Origin: Vibrio zhugei
GTDB lineage: Bacteria > Pseudomonadota > Gammaproteobacteria > Enterobacterales > Vibrionaceae
Assembly: GCF_003716875.1 (NCBI RefSeq)
Contig: NZ_CP033078.1
Span: forward strand, 930,001 to 994,000
Direction: 5' to 3'
DNA: 64,000 bases
In this document: piece after piece, positions 8,596 through 17,762 of the stretch
Layout of the letters: every line of letters begins with the position of its first letter
How positions within the stretch are numbered: position 1 is the first letter of the stretch
Translations under genes and position numbers: made by a program
The notes under the pieces: model-generated
What the model was told of the DNA's origin: nothing
The model's database searches: none
The model's input: only the letters and a program-made list of their open reading frames with translations

Positions 8596-8915
8596 ATTGG
8601 GTGTGTATTTTCGGTTTTTTGGGTTTTAGATGGAAAGAATAATTGAACGTTAATGGCACCATGTTTTGGCACATTGGCAGGTACTGGAGGTGATATCTCT
8701 ACTTTGACCCACTACTTAAAAGACATTATTGCAATCTATGTTAGAGATTAAGGGGGATTGGTTTCCTTTTCCGTCATCTAGTTAAGAGAAGGATATATAA
8801 CCGTCAGGAAATAATACTAAGACTTAACTTATATGGATTTTCTGGTAACGAAATACTTTCAATTTTTCTTCAGTTTGATATGGTTTGCCATCGATTTACT
8901 TTTACGAGAACAATC

Positions 8916-9107
8916 ATGCAGTGGTTAAAAAAAATCCTACTGATTACGACCATTATAATCGCGAGTCTTTATATGGTGAGTGTTGGTTTTCTGACTTACC
9001 TTTTTTCTTCGGCTGATGACCAACCTAAGCATCAGGAGCAGATATCGGCACCGGCGGACAGTGTGGAGCCTTTAGTCGAGAAACAATCGTCTGCTGTGAA
9101 TCAGTAA
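8916..9107 (+). CDS. Hypothetical small membrane-anchored protein
   Basis: A possible 63-residue protein beginning MQWLKKILLITTIIIASLYM: a basic start, one hydrophobic segment (residues 6-28) and an acidic/polar tail. I do not recognise it. The start could also be the ATG at 8880; neither has a strong ribosome binding site. After the TAA the same frame stays open for 41 more codons, so it may be the broken front of a longer exported protein. It sits in an eroded, AT-rich accessory stretch. Confidence 0.35.
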   Translation: MQWLKKILLITTIIIASLYMVSVGFLTYLFSSADDQPKHQEQISAPADSVEPLVEKQSSAVNQ

Positions 9108-9941
9108 CCGAATAAGCTGGTGGGCGTTAACACTTCGGTCAATGATAGTGTGTTGACCCAAGAGGTAGCGCCTGATTTTCTGAGTGGACATTGTTCACGG
9201 TTAGGACTTATAAACTCATCCATATTTTAACAATTGTGGTTGTCTTAAAAGTGGGGCTTGTCAGAAGAAAGCCGCATAACTTTTGAGGAGACTTTGTTTA
9301 AGAAAAATTCATCGTAGTTAGCTTTTTACCGTATGATGAGCGGAATATTTTCCTTTACGAAGAGAACATTTTTTATAAATAGAGATCAACCCAGTGCTCC
9401 TTATCTGCTTTATCAGTATGAATCTTGTTTTTATTTAAAATAAGATAAGGCGTACGCTAATCTTGTAACTAATCAATCAAAAAAAGTAATAATCTTACAG
9501 TTTTAAAAAATCAATCTAAAATATAATTTTACCTTAATAATCAGTTGCTTGGTTTTTATTTTTAGGGTTTTCACTGTTCTGTTTTCTTCAATTAAATATT
9601 TAAAAATTACAAAAATAATAGTGAGTGGTTCATTTTTATTAAATAAAAATGAAATAAATCGAGCAATTTTAGTACATGATATTTAGAGTGCATTAATTTA
9701 AACGCCCAGTTCAGAGATAAGATCACAAACTCATCTTTCATTTTTAAAAAATATGAACCGAACTAACAAAAAAATAAAATCCATATCAGGGTTTTTTTAT
9801 TCGGTGCTATCTTATATGCGACTTGATTTATATATTTAAGTCAATAACGGAGTAATTTATCACGGTGTTCTTCTTATACGGAGATGTTGGCCGGTCAATG
9901 GTAAATTGCGACATAAGCGTTTAACGCGTAGGAGAGAAAAA
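9108..9941. other. AT-rich stretch without a recognisable gene
   Basis: 834 bp, strongly AT-rich between about 9420 and 9860. No open frame with recognisable features is present. It presumably holds the promoter region of the signal-peptide gene that starts at 9942; I see no clear consensus elements. Confidence 0.5.
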
Positions 9942-10169
9942 ATGAAGGAAATAAAACAGCGGCAATGGTTGGGTTTTGGAAAACCTCATTTCCGCTCGGC
10001 GCCCATTCTGACTGCTTTAGCGGCAATGACAATGCCATTTATGACGATGGCTGCAGACACCGAGACAGAACACTCAGGATTTGAGGCGTACTATGCTTCT
10101 GCAGCTTATGCAGGCATGGCAAATAATGGTGGCGTTGAAAACGGATTAAATGGGCCCGATTTCAGATAA
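9942..10169 (+). pseudogene. Truncated exported protein, N-terminal fragment cut by IS30
   Basis: AGGAGA precedes the ATG. The first 41 residues form a long signal peptide ending FMTMA-AD, followed by TETEHSGFEAYYASAAYAGMANNGG. The frame enters the IS30 left end and stops there. The sequence after the element encodes a GH10 xylanase C terminus, so this may be the xylanase N terminus, but about 35 mature residues are too few to assign it. If the two parts were once one gene, most of the catalytic barrel is missing. Confidence 0.55.
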
Positions 10170-11236
10170 TAAGTGCGACATTCATGGAAATATGTAGAAG
10201 AGGAAGCCAACTGCTGAAAGTGGTACGCTCTTCTCGCCAAAGAAACAAGCAGTACTACCATGAATTATCAACAGTTGACCGAAGGCAGAAGATACCAGAT
10301 TTCTGCTCTTTTGGAACGGGGAATTTCGGTTCCTGAAATAGCTAAAACAGTTCAGTGCCACCGCTCGACGGTATACCGTGAGCTTAAACGCGGTCGGAAG
10401 GGAGAGCATTATTGCCCTAACGAAGCCCAGATGTCGTCTACCAAAAAGCGCAAAACAGCACGTAAATACCGAATACCAAAGGAACGTGTCGATTTTATCC
10501 GCCTTCTTTTAGAAACAGATTGGAGTCCAGAGCAGATTTCTAATGTATTAACGAAAATTGGTGCATCTGTCAGTCATGAGTGGATCTATCGCTTTGTTGC
10601 TCAAGATAAACGCTTGGGCGGTAAGTTATATCGTCACTTGAGACAAGGTCATAAGCGGTATCGCCGAGGTAAACAAGAGAAAGCTCCAGCGATAAAAAAT
10701 GCCGTTTCGATTGATGATAGACCAAGCATCGTTGACAGTAAGGAGCGGTTTGGTGACTGGGAAATCGACACTGTGCTAGGTAAGCATGGTACAGGTGCAA
10801 TGGTGACTATTTTAGAGCGTAAGACTCGATTTTACGTGGTAAAGAAAGTGCCATCTAAGTCAGCGGATGATGTCACCAAAGCGACAATAGAGCTACTGAA
10901 GCCCTATAAGAAACATGTCCATACCATTACGGCAGATAACGGGCGAGAGTTTGCAGGTCATGAAACCATCGCAAAAGAATTAAAGGCTGATGTGTACTTT
11001 GCTCATCCGTACAGTTCTTGGGAGCGTGGTGCTAATGAGAATGCGAACGGTCTTTTAAGGCAATATGTGAAGAAAGGAACCGATCTAACGACAGTGACGG
11101 ACATCGATATAGAGTTCGCTTTATCGCGGATAAATTACCGTCCGAGAAAGTGTTTAGGCTTCAAGCAGGCAGCCATTATATTTGAGGAGATGGCTTTAGC
11201 TTCTTGATATTGGAGAGTGTCGCACTTCGCAGTTGA
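10162..11236 (+). mobile_element. IS30-family insertion sequence
   Basis: About 1075 bp with terminal inverted repeats TCAGATAATAAGTGCGACA (left) and TCAACTGCGAAGTGCGACA (right, read inward), strongest in the inner AAGTGCGACA. ATT at 10159-10161 and 11237-11239 is the likely 3-bp target duplication. Removing one copy and the element restores GGCCCGATTCGGGCC, a palindrome with 7-bp arms; IS30 elements are known to favour palindromic targets. It contains one intact transposase and splits a secreted-enzyme remnant. Confidence 0.85.
10260..11207 (+). CDS. IS30-family transposase
   Basis: 315 residues. An N-terminal helix-turn-helix (LTEGRRYQISALLERGISVPEIAKTV, then HRSTVYRELKRG) is followed by a DDE catalytic domain: first Asp in GDWEIDTVLG, second in ITADNGREFAGHE, Glu in WERGANENANGLLRQY. 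The length is normal for the family and the frame is intact, so the element may still be active. It ends 29 bp before the right end of the element. Confidence 0.97.
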   Translation: MNYQQLTEGRRYQISALLERGISVPEIAKTVQCHRSTVYRELKRGRKGEHYCPNEAQMSSTKKRKTARKYRIPKERVDFIRLLLETDWSPEQISNVLTKIGASVSHEWIYRFVAQDKRLGGKLYRHLRQGHKRYRRGKQEKAPAIKNAVSIDDRPSIVDSKERFGDWEIDTVLGKHGTGAMVTILERKTRFYVVKKVPSKSADDVTKATIELLKPYKKHVHTITADNGREFAGHETIAKELKADVYFAHPYSSWERGANENANGLLRQYVKKGTDLTTVTDIDIEFALSRINYRPRKCLGFKQAAIIFEEMALAS

Positions 11237-11468
11237 ATTCGGGCCGATTTATATTTCTGAATATGATGTGGCCAAGTCCAATGATCAAGAACAGTTGAAC
11301 GTGATGAGACAGCAGTTCCCATTGTTCTACAATTCTGATGCGGTAGCTGGCATTACGATTTGGGGATATGTTGTCGGGCGGACTTGGGTTGATGGTAGTG
11401 GTTTGATTTATGAAAATGGATCACCACGTCCAGCGATGCAATGGCTCATGAACTATTTAGGCCGATAA
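11237..11468 (+). pseudogene. GH10 endo-xylanase, C-terminal fragment
   Basis: From the right end of the IS30 the frame reads FGPIYISEYDVAKSNDQEQL, then AVAGITIWGYVVG and GSPRPAMQWLMNYLGR, ending at a stop. This matches the last part of glycoside hydrolase family 10 xylanases: ISEYD contains the catalytic nucleophile Glu, and GITIWGY...RPAMQWL is the family's C-terminal strand and helix. The acid/base Glu and most of the TIM barrel are absent, so it cannot be active. A terminator follows about 55 bp after the stop. Confidence 0.8.
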
Positions 11469-11522
11469 TTGTTACGTTAGTTGTTCTGCTTTTCAGCAGC
11501 GAGTAATAAGCAACAATCCTTT

Positions 11523-11557
11523 GATCCCCTCGGAGTATTCTTCGAGGGGATTTTTTA
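11523..11557 (+). terminator. Rho-independent terminator after xylanase remnant
   Basis: ATCCCCTCG / CGAGGGGAT stem with a 10-nt loop and a T run. Confidence 0.85.
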
Positions 11558-12020
11558 TTGGGTATAGAAAAATGCATACTGGGTTGTTTGATGGCCTACC
11601 CGAGACTCACTGCTATCTGTGACATGATTTTACGATTGTGTTCATCACGAGAAATGGTTAACTAGAGGAAGGAATGTCTGATTTATGGTTACCTCTAATT
11701 GATAATTTTATTCTTTTACTCTTATGGAGTACCTATACCTCTTTATCATGATGAACACGAGCTCTACCGGAGTTTGCATAAATGTAATCAAAGAGTTAAA
11801 TGGAAACCGTTTATTATTGGTGTCTCAGAATTGAGAAAGTGCCATTTTTTGCGGACTACTCCTTTATGGCTGTTCGTTGGCTAGCCGATTGTAATCTCGC
11901 TTCCCGCCTATACAATTCAATCAAGTCGAGAACATCACTGGTTTTACTTCTTGACCTCTCCGAGATGCGCATCTCCCAAATTTATTAGGTTCGCCATTAT
12001 TTTGAGTACATGAGGTGTCT
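11558..12020. other. Gap upstream of the protease lipoprotein gene
   Basis: Two short overlapping open frames (about 61 and 62 codons) occur here, but neither has a convincing start signal or recognisable sequence, so I do not call a gene. Confidence 0.4.
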
Positions 12021-12755
12021 ATGTTTTGCTCTCGGGTTTCTGCATCTAAAATTTATCGCTCTACTGTATTGAGCCTTCTCGTTTTACTTACGGTTGGATG
12101 TGCGAGCAGCAATGGCCCTTTAACGAAAGTTGAGAGTCACGAAGCCACTCCCGCCATTGATTATGAGATGGTCGGTATCCCATTACTTTATCAAGGCTTC
12201 GGGTCCAGTGTTCCGTTGACTCGTGATTTGAGCTTAACGGCTGCTCATGTGGCGAAACTCAACTGGGATAACGTTATCGCGTATCACCCTCAATGTGATA
12301 TTGCGATCGTGAAAAGCAATAACAGCGGCGCTTTGTTGCCAGATTTAGGATTGGTGTACACGAATGAAAACATCACCACTTATGGTAAAGATGGCACAGG
12401 AAATTTACTTAAAGGCGAAGGAAAATATCGCTTAGATTTGAACTTTGCGAATCATAGTTATTTCAAACATTGCCAAGCCAGTGTCACTGATGCTCCTATT
12501 CGTGAAGGGATGAGTGGCGGTGGTGCTTTTAATAGTCGTGGAGAATTGGTCGGTATCATTTCCGCCATGGCGAGCAGTAACACGCGGTTAGCGAATGGTG
12601 AGAAACTGCCTTACGATCGATTAAGTTTGTTTGTCTCTTTAAATCAAGTCCGTGGTTGGTTGAACCAAACGGTGTCTAACTACTACGGGACGAATGAGTT
12701 AGTATTGAACTGGGGAACGCCATCGAACGAGCAATTGGCCAACAATCTGCAATAA
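12021..12755 (+). CDS. Lipoprotein with trypsin-like serine protease domain
   Basis: 244 residues from the ATG at 12021, chosen because GAGG lies 5 bp upstream; a GTG 6 bp earlier overlaps that site. The lipobox LLTVGC-ASS (Cys near residue 27) predicts a lipid-anchored envelope protein. The rest shows a chymotrypsin-fold triad: His in SLTAAHVAK, Asp in CDIAIVKSN, Ser in REGMSGGGAFNSRGELVGI. The substrate is unknown. It is a single gene with its own downstream terminator, at the edge of the accessory segment. Confidence 0.8.
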   Translation: MFCSRVSASKIYRSTVLSLLVLLTVGCASSNGPLTKVESHEATPAIDYEMVGIPLLYQGFGSSVPLTRDLSLTAAHVAKLNWDNVIAYHPQCDIAIVKSNNSGALLPDLGLVYTNENITTYGKDGTGNLLKGEGKYRLDLNFANHSYFKHCQASVTDAPIREGMSGGGAFNSRGELVGIISAMASSNTRLANGEKLPYDRLSLFVSLNQVRGWLNQTVSNYYGTNELVLNWGTPSNEQLANNLQ

Positions 12756-12781
12756 TCGATCGTGTTGACAGTCTTCCAGTC

Positions 12782-12813
12782 AAAAAGCCGCTCACGTTGT
12801 GAGCGGTTTTTTT
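12782..12813 (+). terminator. Rho-independent terminator (bidirectional)
   Basis: CCGCTCAC-GTT-GTGAGCGG flanked by A and T runs. It lies between the convergent lipoprotein and GabR-like genes and could serve both. Confidence 0.9.
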
Positions 12814-12906
12814 CATTGCGTTTAAGGTATTAGACCGTTTCAATGTTGACCGACAAGTCGAAGCCATGACCAGAGACCGGACCTTATGGTGAGTCCTTAC
12901 GATGGA

Positions 12907-14697
12907 CTACGCACTGTTTGCATCTTCGACAAACTTCGCTTCACCAATGAAATATCCATCTTCATCAAATCGCTTAATTTCGCCCTGTTCGACGACAATG
13001 GTAATGTAGCGGATATCTGAAAACTGCCAATTACGCCACTGATAGACGAACTTATCGTGTTCTACCCACCAATATCCTTCGTCGATATCGTTGGGCCGTT
13101 CCGAGACGCCCGTCATTTTACTGCCGCCTAAAAAGGAAATTCGGTAGGGAATGTTAAAACAATCTTTACTGAGTAGAGTGCGATTTAATAACAGGGCTTT
13201 AATTTGTGACCCTGTTAAACGTGGTGCGTGGCACTCTTCAAGACGCGCAATAGGCATTACCTGCTTGGCTAATGCCGATAGCTGACGAATTCCTTCTCGA
13301 ATATGTTGAGTTTCAATCGATTGAAAACTGAGCCTAAAGCAGTTGTTCTTTGTGTTATGAAAGAAATAGCGACTGCCATTCTCCATCAAGATACCTTGTT
13401 GCTCTGCCAGTTTTTCCAATTGTTTGGCATTGAATTCAGCTTTGTAATTGACCCAGAAAGCCGTTCCTGCAAGAGAGGGCGTCACGCCTGATTGAGGAAA
13501 GTAGTAATTCATCGCTTTTTCTATGGTTAATAATTTTTCTCGATAGTGTTTTCTCACTTTTTGTAATAGTGCATCGTAATATCCAAAGCTAATGAATAAC
13601 GCCAGAGTCTGACAATTATTTTTGGGCGGGCAACTGTGCGTACGTAGTTGTAATGCTCTTATTTGTGCGATTAGCGGCGGCGCTGCGACAATATAACCAA
13701 TGCGTAACCCCGGAGCGATGGTCGACGTAAAACTCGAAATATAAATGATGCGATCACTGGGGTAGTCACTTTTTAATGCTGGGCTCGAGTGTTCTAAGAA
13801 ACTGATATCGTGCTCAAAATCATCTTCGATGATTAAAAAATTTGAGTGTTCCGCTTGTTGTATCAGACGCTGACGTCGCTCTGGTGCGAGGCGCACGGTT
13901 GTCGGCATTTGGTTACTCGGTGTCGTGTAGACAATATGACATTGATTGAGTCGCTCATCCACTTGCAAACCATGCTCGTCGACATCAATAGGTAATAGTT
14001 TGGCTTGCTGGGCTTGGAATTGATGGCAGGCTTCTGGGTAGCCTGGATTTTCTATTGCGACCGTTGTGTTTTTTGAGATCAATAGCTTGGATAAATAATA
14101 GAGACTATTTTGACAGCCTAGTGTTACCGCAATATGGGAGGCATCGACAAATATTCCTCGGCGTGTGAGTACCCGCGTTCGAATTTGTTCTATCAGTTCG
14201 GAGTTATCATTGGGTTTGGAGGTCCATAATTGATGGTTGATGCGATTGAGCGATTGCAAACTGCATTTGCGCCATTCTGCGACAGGAAACAATTCAGTAT
14301 TGACCATACCGCTAATAAATTTATAGCGGTAGTGCTTCAAGTTTTTGGTGGCTGGTAGGCTGAGGGTCGTCTCGGTATTGAAAAAATCGGACCAAACGAT
14401 GGACGTTGGTGATGGTGGTATTGAGTGCGTTGTTGAGGGCGAGATTTCTAAATTAGGATTGACGAAATACCCTTTGCGCTCAACGGAAATTAAAATATTT
14501 TCTTCATTTAACTGTTCGTAAACGCGCAAAATCGTATTACGTGACACATTCAATTGTTGCGCTAAGCGACGGGAAGAACTGAGCGGTGTATTTTTGGAAA
14601 CAAATCCTTCAAAAATGGCTTGAGTGATACCACTTTTTATCTGATCTTGTAGCGTCGTGGAATGAGACGGGTCAAGGTGTATATATCGGTTTAGCAT
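12907..14697 (-). CDS. GabR-like MocR transcriptional regulator with extra C-terminal domain
   Basis: 596 residues from ATG 14697, preceded by AGGGA; an upstream in-frame start is less likely. Residues 1-75 are a GntR winged helix (LSSSRRLAQQLNVSRNTILRVYEQL) and about 110-480 a PLP fold-type I domain (TLGCQNSLYYLSKLL, IVYTTPSNQMPTT, and SSFTSTIAPGLRIGY where the Lys is usually found). In that last motif the Schiff-base position SK is replaced by ST, so PLP may not be covalently held. Residues about 492-596 form an additional domain (LTGSQIKALLLNRT ... YWWVEHDKFVYQWRNW ... RFDEDGYFIGE) not normal for MocR proteins. The gene follows gabT by about 106 bp and probably controls this gab/TRAP locus. 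Confidence 0.85.
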   Translation of the reverse strand: MLNRYIHLDPSHSTTLQDQIKSGITQAIFEGFVSKNTPLSSSRRLAQQLNVSRNTILRVYEQLNEENILISVERKGYFVNPNLEISPSTTHSIPPSPTSIVWSDFFNTETTLSLPATKNLKHYRYKFISGMVNTELFPVAEWRKCSLQSLNRINHQLWTSKPNDNSELIEQIRTRVLTRRGIFVDASHIAVTLGCQNSLYYLSKLLISKNTTVAIENPGYPEACHQFQAQQAKLLPIDVDEHGLQVDERLNQCHIVYTTPSNQMPTTVRLAPERRQRLIQQAEHSNFLIIEDDFEHDISFLEHSSPALKSDYPSDRIIYISSFTSTIAPGLRIGYIVAAPPLIAQIRALQLRTHSCPPKNNCQTLALFISFGYYDALLQKVRKHYREKLLTIEKAMNYYFPQSGVTPSLAGTAFWVNYKAEFNAKQLEKLAEQQGILMENGSRYFFHNTKNNCFRLSFQSIETQHIREGIRQLSALAKQVMPIARLEECHAPRLTGSQIKALLLNRTLLSKDCFNIPYRISFLGGSKMTGVSERPNDIDEGYWWVEHDKFVYQWRNWQFSDIRYITIVVEQGEIKRFDEDGYFIGEAKFVEDANSA

Positions 14698-14803
14698 ACA
14701 TTCCCTGTTGCTGTAATGAGTGAGAAAATCATATGGAAATAATGCTGGCACACCACAGGAGATGTCTACTATTACGTAGTGTGCCAATCCCACAAAACCG
14801 GTG

Positions 14804-16105
14804 TTATTTGAGTAGAATCTGCAATTGTTTGTGGATGATACTCAAGCCTTTCACAACAAGCTCTGAGTCGATAGTCAGAGGGGGCAGGAAGCGAATGACA
14901 TTGCCTTTTATGCCACAGGACAACAAAATGACTCCGGCAGCATGACAGTTTTTCACCAAAGCTTGAGTGAGCTCGGGTAACGCCTCCCCGGTTTGAGGAT
15001 CATTCAGTTCGATAGCAATCATGGCTCCGACTTGGCGAATATCGCCAATGTGAGGGAGACTATTCTGCATGGCGACCAATTGTTCTCTGAATAATAGACC
15101 GACGTGTTGTGCTTTCTCGCACAGCTTTTCTTTGTGAATGATATCAATGACCTCAAGTGCCGCGGTACAACCCAAAGCGGAGCCAGCGTAAGTACCACCG
15201 ATTCCGCCAGGATGAGCCGAGTCCATGATCTCTGCTTTGCCTACGACTCCTGAAATTGGAAACCCACCACCAAGACCTTTAGCGATGGTCATTAAATCCG
15301 GCTCAATCCCGATATGTTCCGTCGCGAACATTTTCCCTGTACGGGCAAAACCACTTTGAATTTCGTCACAGATTAAAACAATCCCATGTTTATCACAGAG
15401 CTGACGAATTTTTTGCGCCCATGATGCGGGGGCTTGATAAAAGCCACCTTCGCCTTGTATGGGTTCGAATATCAGAGCCGCTACGCGTGTGGGTTCAATG
15501 TCGTATTTAAACAAATCGTCTAATGCGGCTAAGCTGTCCGCTTCGCTCACACCGTGGTAAGCATTCGGGTAGGGAAGATGATAGATTTCATTGGGAAACG
15601 GACCAAAACCGACTTTGTAAGGTTTCATTTTGCCAGTCAGTCCCATACATAAATTGGTGCGACCGTGAAAGCCCCCTTTGAAGGCAATAGTCCCTGAGCG
15701 GCCCGTATAAGCTCGAGCTATTTTTACGGCATTTTCCACGGCTTCAGAGCCTGTGGATAAAAAGGCGACTTTTTTATCATATTGCCATGGGGTAATCTCG
15801 ACGACTTTTTCTGCCAATTCTACAAAGCTAGTGTAGGGCGTCACTGTTGAGCATGTATGGCTAAAATTTTCTAATTGCTTCTGAACGGCGGCGACGATCT
15901 GAGGGTGAGAATGTCCCGTATTGACTACCGCGATGCCTGCCGCAAAGTCAATGTAGTCATTCCCTTCGATATCAGTAATGGTGGCATTGTCTGCTTTGGC
16001 TGCGTAGATCGGTGCGAGGTTGGCCATCCCTTTTGCGATGACTTTGTCTTTGCGCGATTGCCATTGTGCATTTGTCATGATGAGTTCCTTATTGATTGAG
16101 TGCAT
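14804..16105 (-). CDS. gabT: 4-aminobutyrate (GABA) aminotransferase
   Basis: A 433-residue class III PLP aminotransferase: DFAAGIAVVNTGHSHP, SGSEAVENAVKIAR-type motif (STGSEAVENAVKIARAYTGR), EPIQGEGGFYQAP, CDEIQSGFARTGKMFA, and PLP Lys near residue 273 in IAKGLGGGFPISG. GabT moves the amino group of GABA to 2-oxoglutarate, giving succinate semialdehyde. The first ATG has a perfect AAGGAGG 8 bp away; an alternative ATG at 16078 (MTNAQW) also has AGGA and matches the usual GabT N terminus. It lies 17 bp after gabD in the same operon. Related omega-amino acids such as 5-aminovalerate could also be substrates. Confidence 0.9.
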   Translation of the reverse strand: MHSINKELIMTNAQWQSRKDKVIAKGMANLAPIYAAKADNATITDIEGNDYIDFAAGIAVVNTGHSHPQIVAAVQKQLENFSHTCSTVTPYTSFVELAEKVVEITPWQYDKKVAFLSTGSEAVENAVKIARAYTGRSGTIAFKGGFHGRTNLCMGLTGKMKPYKVGFGPFPNEIYHLPYPNAYHGVSEADSLAALDDLFKYDIEPTRVAALIFEPIQGEGGFYQAPASWAQKIRQLCDKHGIVLICDEIQSGFARTGKMFATEHIGIEPDLMTIAKGLGGGFPISGVVGKAEIMDSAHPGGIGGTYAGSALGCTAALEVIDIIHKEKLCEKAQHVGLLFREQLVAMQNSLPHIGDIRQVGAMIAIELNDPQTGEALPELTQALVKNCHAAGVILLSCGIKGNVIRFLPPLTIDSELVVKGLSIIHKQLQILLK

Positions 16106-16122
16106 AGCGGTATCCTCCTTGT

Positions 16123-17550
16123 TTAGTAACCACCGAAGCAGAGGTATTTGATGTTCATATATTCATCAATGCCTTGCTTCGCGCCTTCACGACCAAACCC
16201 TGAATGTTTGACGCCACCAAATGGCGCGACTTCATTCGAAATCAGCCCCTCATTAATCCCGACCATACCGAACTCAAGTTTCTCGGCTATCTGCAAAGCT
16301 CGGTGAATCGATTGAGTATAAAAATAGCTAGCGAGCCCATAAATCGTGTCATTGGCATGGGTGAGCAGTTCTTCATCGTCATAAAACCGGATCAGAGGAG
16401 CAATCGGCCCAAAGAGTTCTGTTTGTACAATATCCATCTCTTGACTGACCTGAGTGAGGACCGTTGGTGTCACGAAAAGCCCATCTAGCGAGTCGCCGCC
16501 ATAATGAATGGTCGCCCCTTGTGAGACGGCGTTATCGATATAACTCAGGACATCGTGTTTGGCGCGTTCATCGATTAATGGGCCGATACTCACCCCAGGC
16601 TCTAGCCCGTTGCCGATACGTAATTCAGAAACGGCTTGGGTGAATTTTTCGACAAAGGTGTCATAAATAGCGTCATGGATATAAAAACGGTTAGCACAGA
16701 CGCAAGTTTGACCAGCATTGCGAAACTTTGAAGCAATGGCGCCTTTGACTGCGTCGTCGATATTGGCATCATCAAATACGATGAATGGGGCGTTCCCCCC
16801 TAATTCCATCGAGGTGCGTTTGAGCGTAGAAGCACATTGTTTAAGAAGCTGGCTACCCACACCGGTTGAGCCTGTGAACGATAATTTTTTGATATCAGGA
16901 TGTTCACACAGGACATCGCCGATAACGACTGAAGAATGATGGTTGATCACGATAAGCAGGTCTCGAGGTAATCCTGCTTGATAGGCTAACTCTGCGGTTG
17001 CATAGGCAGACAGCGGGGTTTGATTGGCCGGTTTGACAATAAAGCTGCATCCTGCTGCCAGCGCTGGAGCCGCTTTACGTGTGATCATTGCGATAGGAAA
17101 GTTCCAAGGGGTAATCGCTGCGGCAACCCCGACAGGTTGTTTAATCGTCGCAAGTCGTTTGCTGGAGGAGGGGCTTGGAATGGTATCACCGTAGGTACGT
17201 TTACCTTCTTCTGCAAACCATTGTACAAAAGAGGCACCATACATCACTTCCCCTTTCGCTTCCGCGAGCGGCTTTCCTTGCTCGAGCGTCATGATACGCG
17301 CTAAGTCGTCACTATTCTCGAGCATTAATTCATACCAACGTTGCAAAATAACGCTTCGCTCTGCCGCGGTCGTCGACTGCCATTGCTTTTGAGCAAGGAC
17401 GGAGCGTTCAATGTATTTATGAATGTCACTCACTGAGATTAAGGGGATATGTGTTAAGACATCACCATTTGCCGGATTCAATATCGCAATGGCATCATCG
17501 TTTGCAGAACAAGTTGCCCTTAAGAGTGAGGTGTTCTTAATGTTATTCAT
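16123..17550 (-). CDS. gabD: Succinate-semialdehyde dehydrogenase
   Basis: A 475-residue aldehyde dehydrogenase. Visible: ITPWNFPIAMITRKAAPALAAGC, KLSFTGSTGVGS, the catalytic Glu in MELGGNAPFIV and the catalytic Cys near residue 286 in NAGQTCVCANR. These are typical of the GabD group (NAD(P)+-dependent oxidation of succinate semialdehyde to succinate). It is the first gene of gabD-gabT-regulator, divergent from the TRAP transporter. The assignment rests on family motifs plus pairing with gabT; other semialdehydes are possible. Confidence 0.9.
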   Translation of the reverse strand: MNNIKNTSLLRATCSANDDAIAILNPANGDVLTHIPLISVSDIHKYIERSVLAQKQWQSTTAAERSVILQRWYELMLENSDDLARIMTLEQGKPLAEAKGEVMYGASFVQWFAEEGKRTYGDTIPSPSSSKRLATIKQPVGVAAAITPWNFPIAMITRKAAPALAAGCSFIVKPANQTPLSAYATAELAYQAGLPRDLLIVINHHSSVVIGDVLCEHPDIKKLSFTGSTGVGSQLLKQCASTLKRTSMELGGNAPFIVFDDANIDDAVKGAIASKFRNAGQTCVCANRFYIHDAIYDTFVEKFTQAVSELRIGNGLEPGVSIGPLIDERAKHDVLSYIDNAVSQGATIHYGGDSLDGLFVTPTVLTQVSQEMDIVQTELFGPIAPLIRFYDDEELLTHANDTIYGLASYFYTQSIHRALQIAEKLEFGMVGINEGLISNEVAPFGGVKHSGFGREGAKQGIDEYMNIKYLCFGGY

Positions 17551-17612
17551 CTTGATTACTCATTATTTTTCCAATGCCAGAAATGTTAAGGGCAAACGAG
17601 GTCGATAAATAA

Positions 17613-17665
17613 GTACCAGATACTGATTTACATGGTACCAGCAAGAAAGGGGCAAACTGGTACCA
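17613..17665. promoter_or_regulatory. Three GTACCA boxes: probable operator of the GabR-like regulator
   Basis: GTACCA occurs at 17613, 17635 and 17660 (steps of 22 and 25 bp); the last two are inside the palindrome TGGTACCA. They lie between gabD and dctP starts. Bacillus GabR binds direct ATACCA boxes, so these are good candidates for the local MocR protein. Confidence 0.6.
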
Positions 17666-17762
17666 TATGAATAATGGATCTGGTTCTATCGTATTTTTGA
17701 GTGATTCTTCATATTGATGACGGATGGATATATGAATGACAATCTTAAATAGGGGTATTTTT

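Noticed and set aside
11699-11988. Two overlapping open frames of about 60 codons
   Set aside because: No clear ribosome binding site, odd composition and no recognisable domain.
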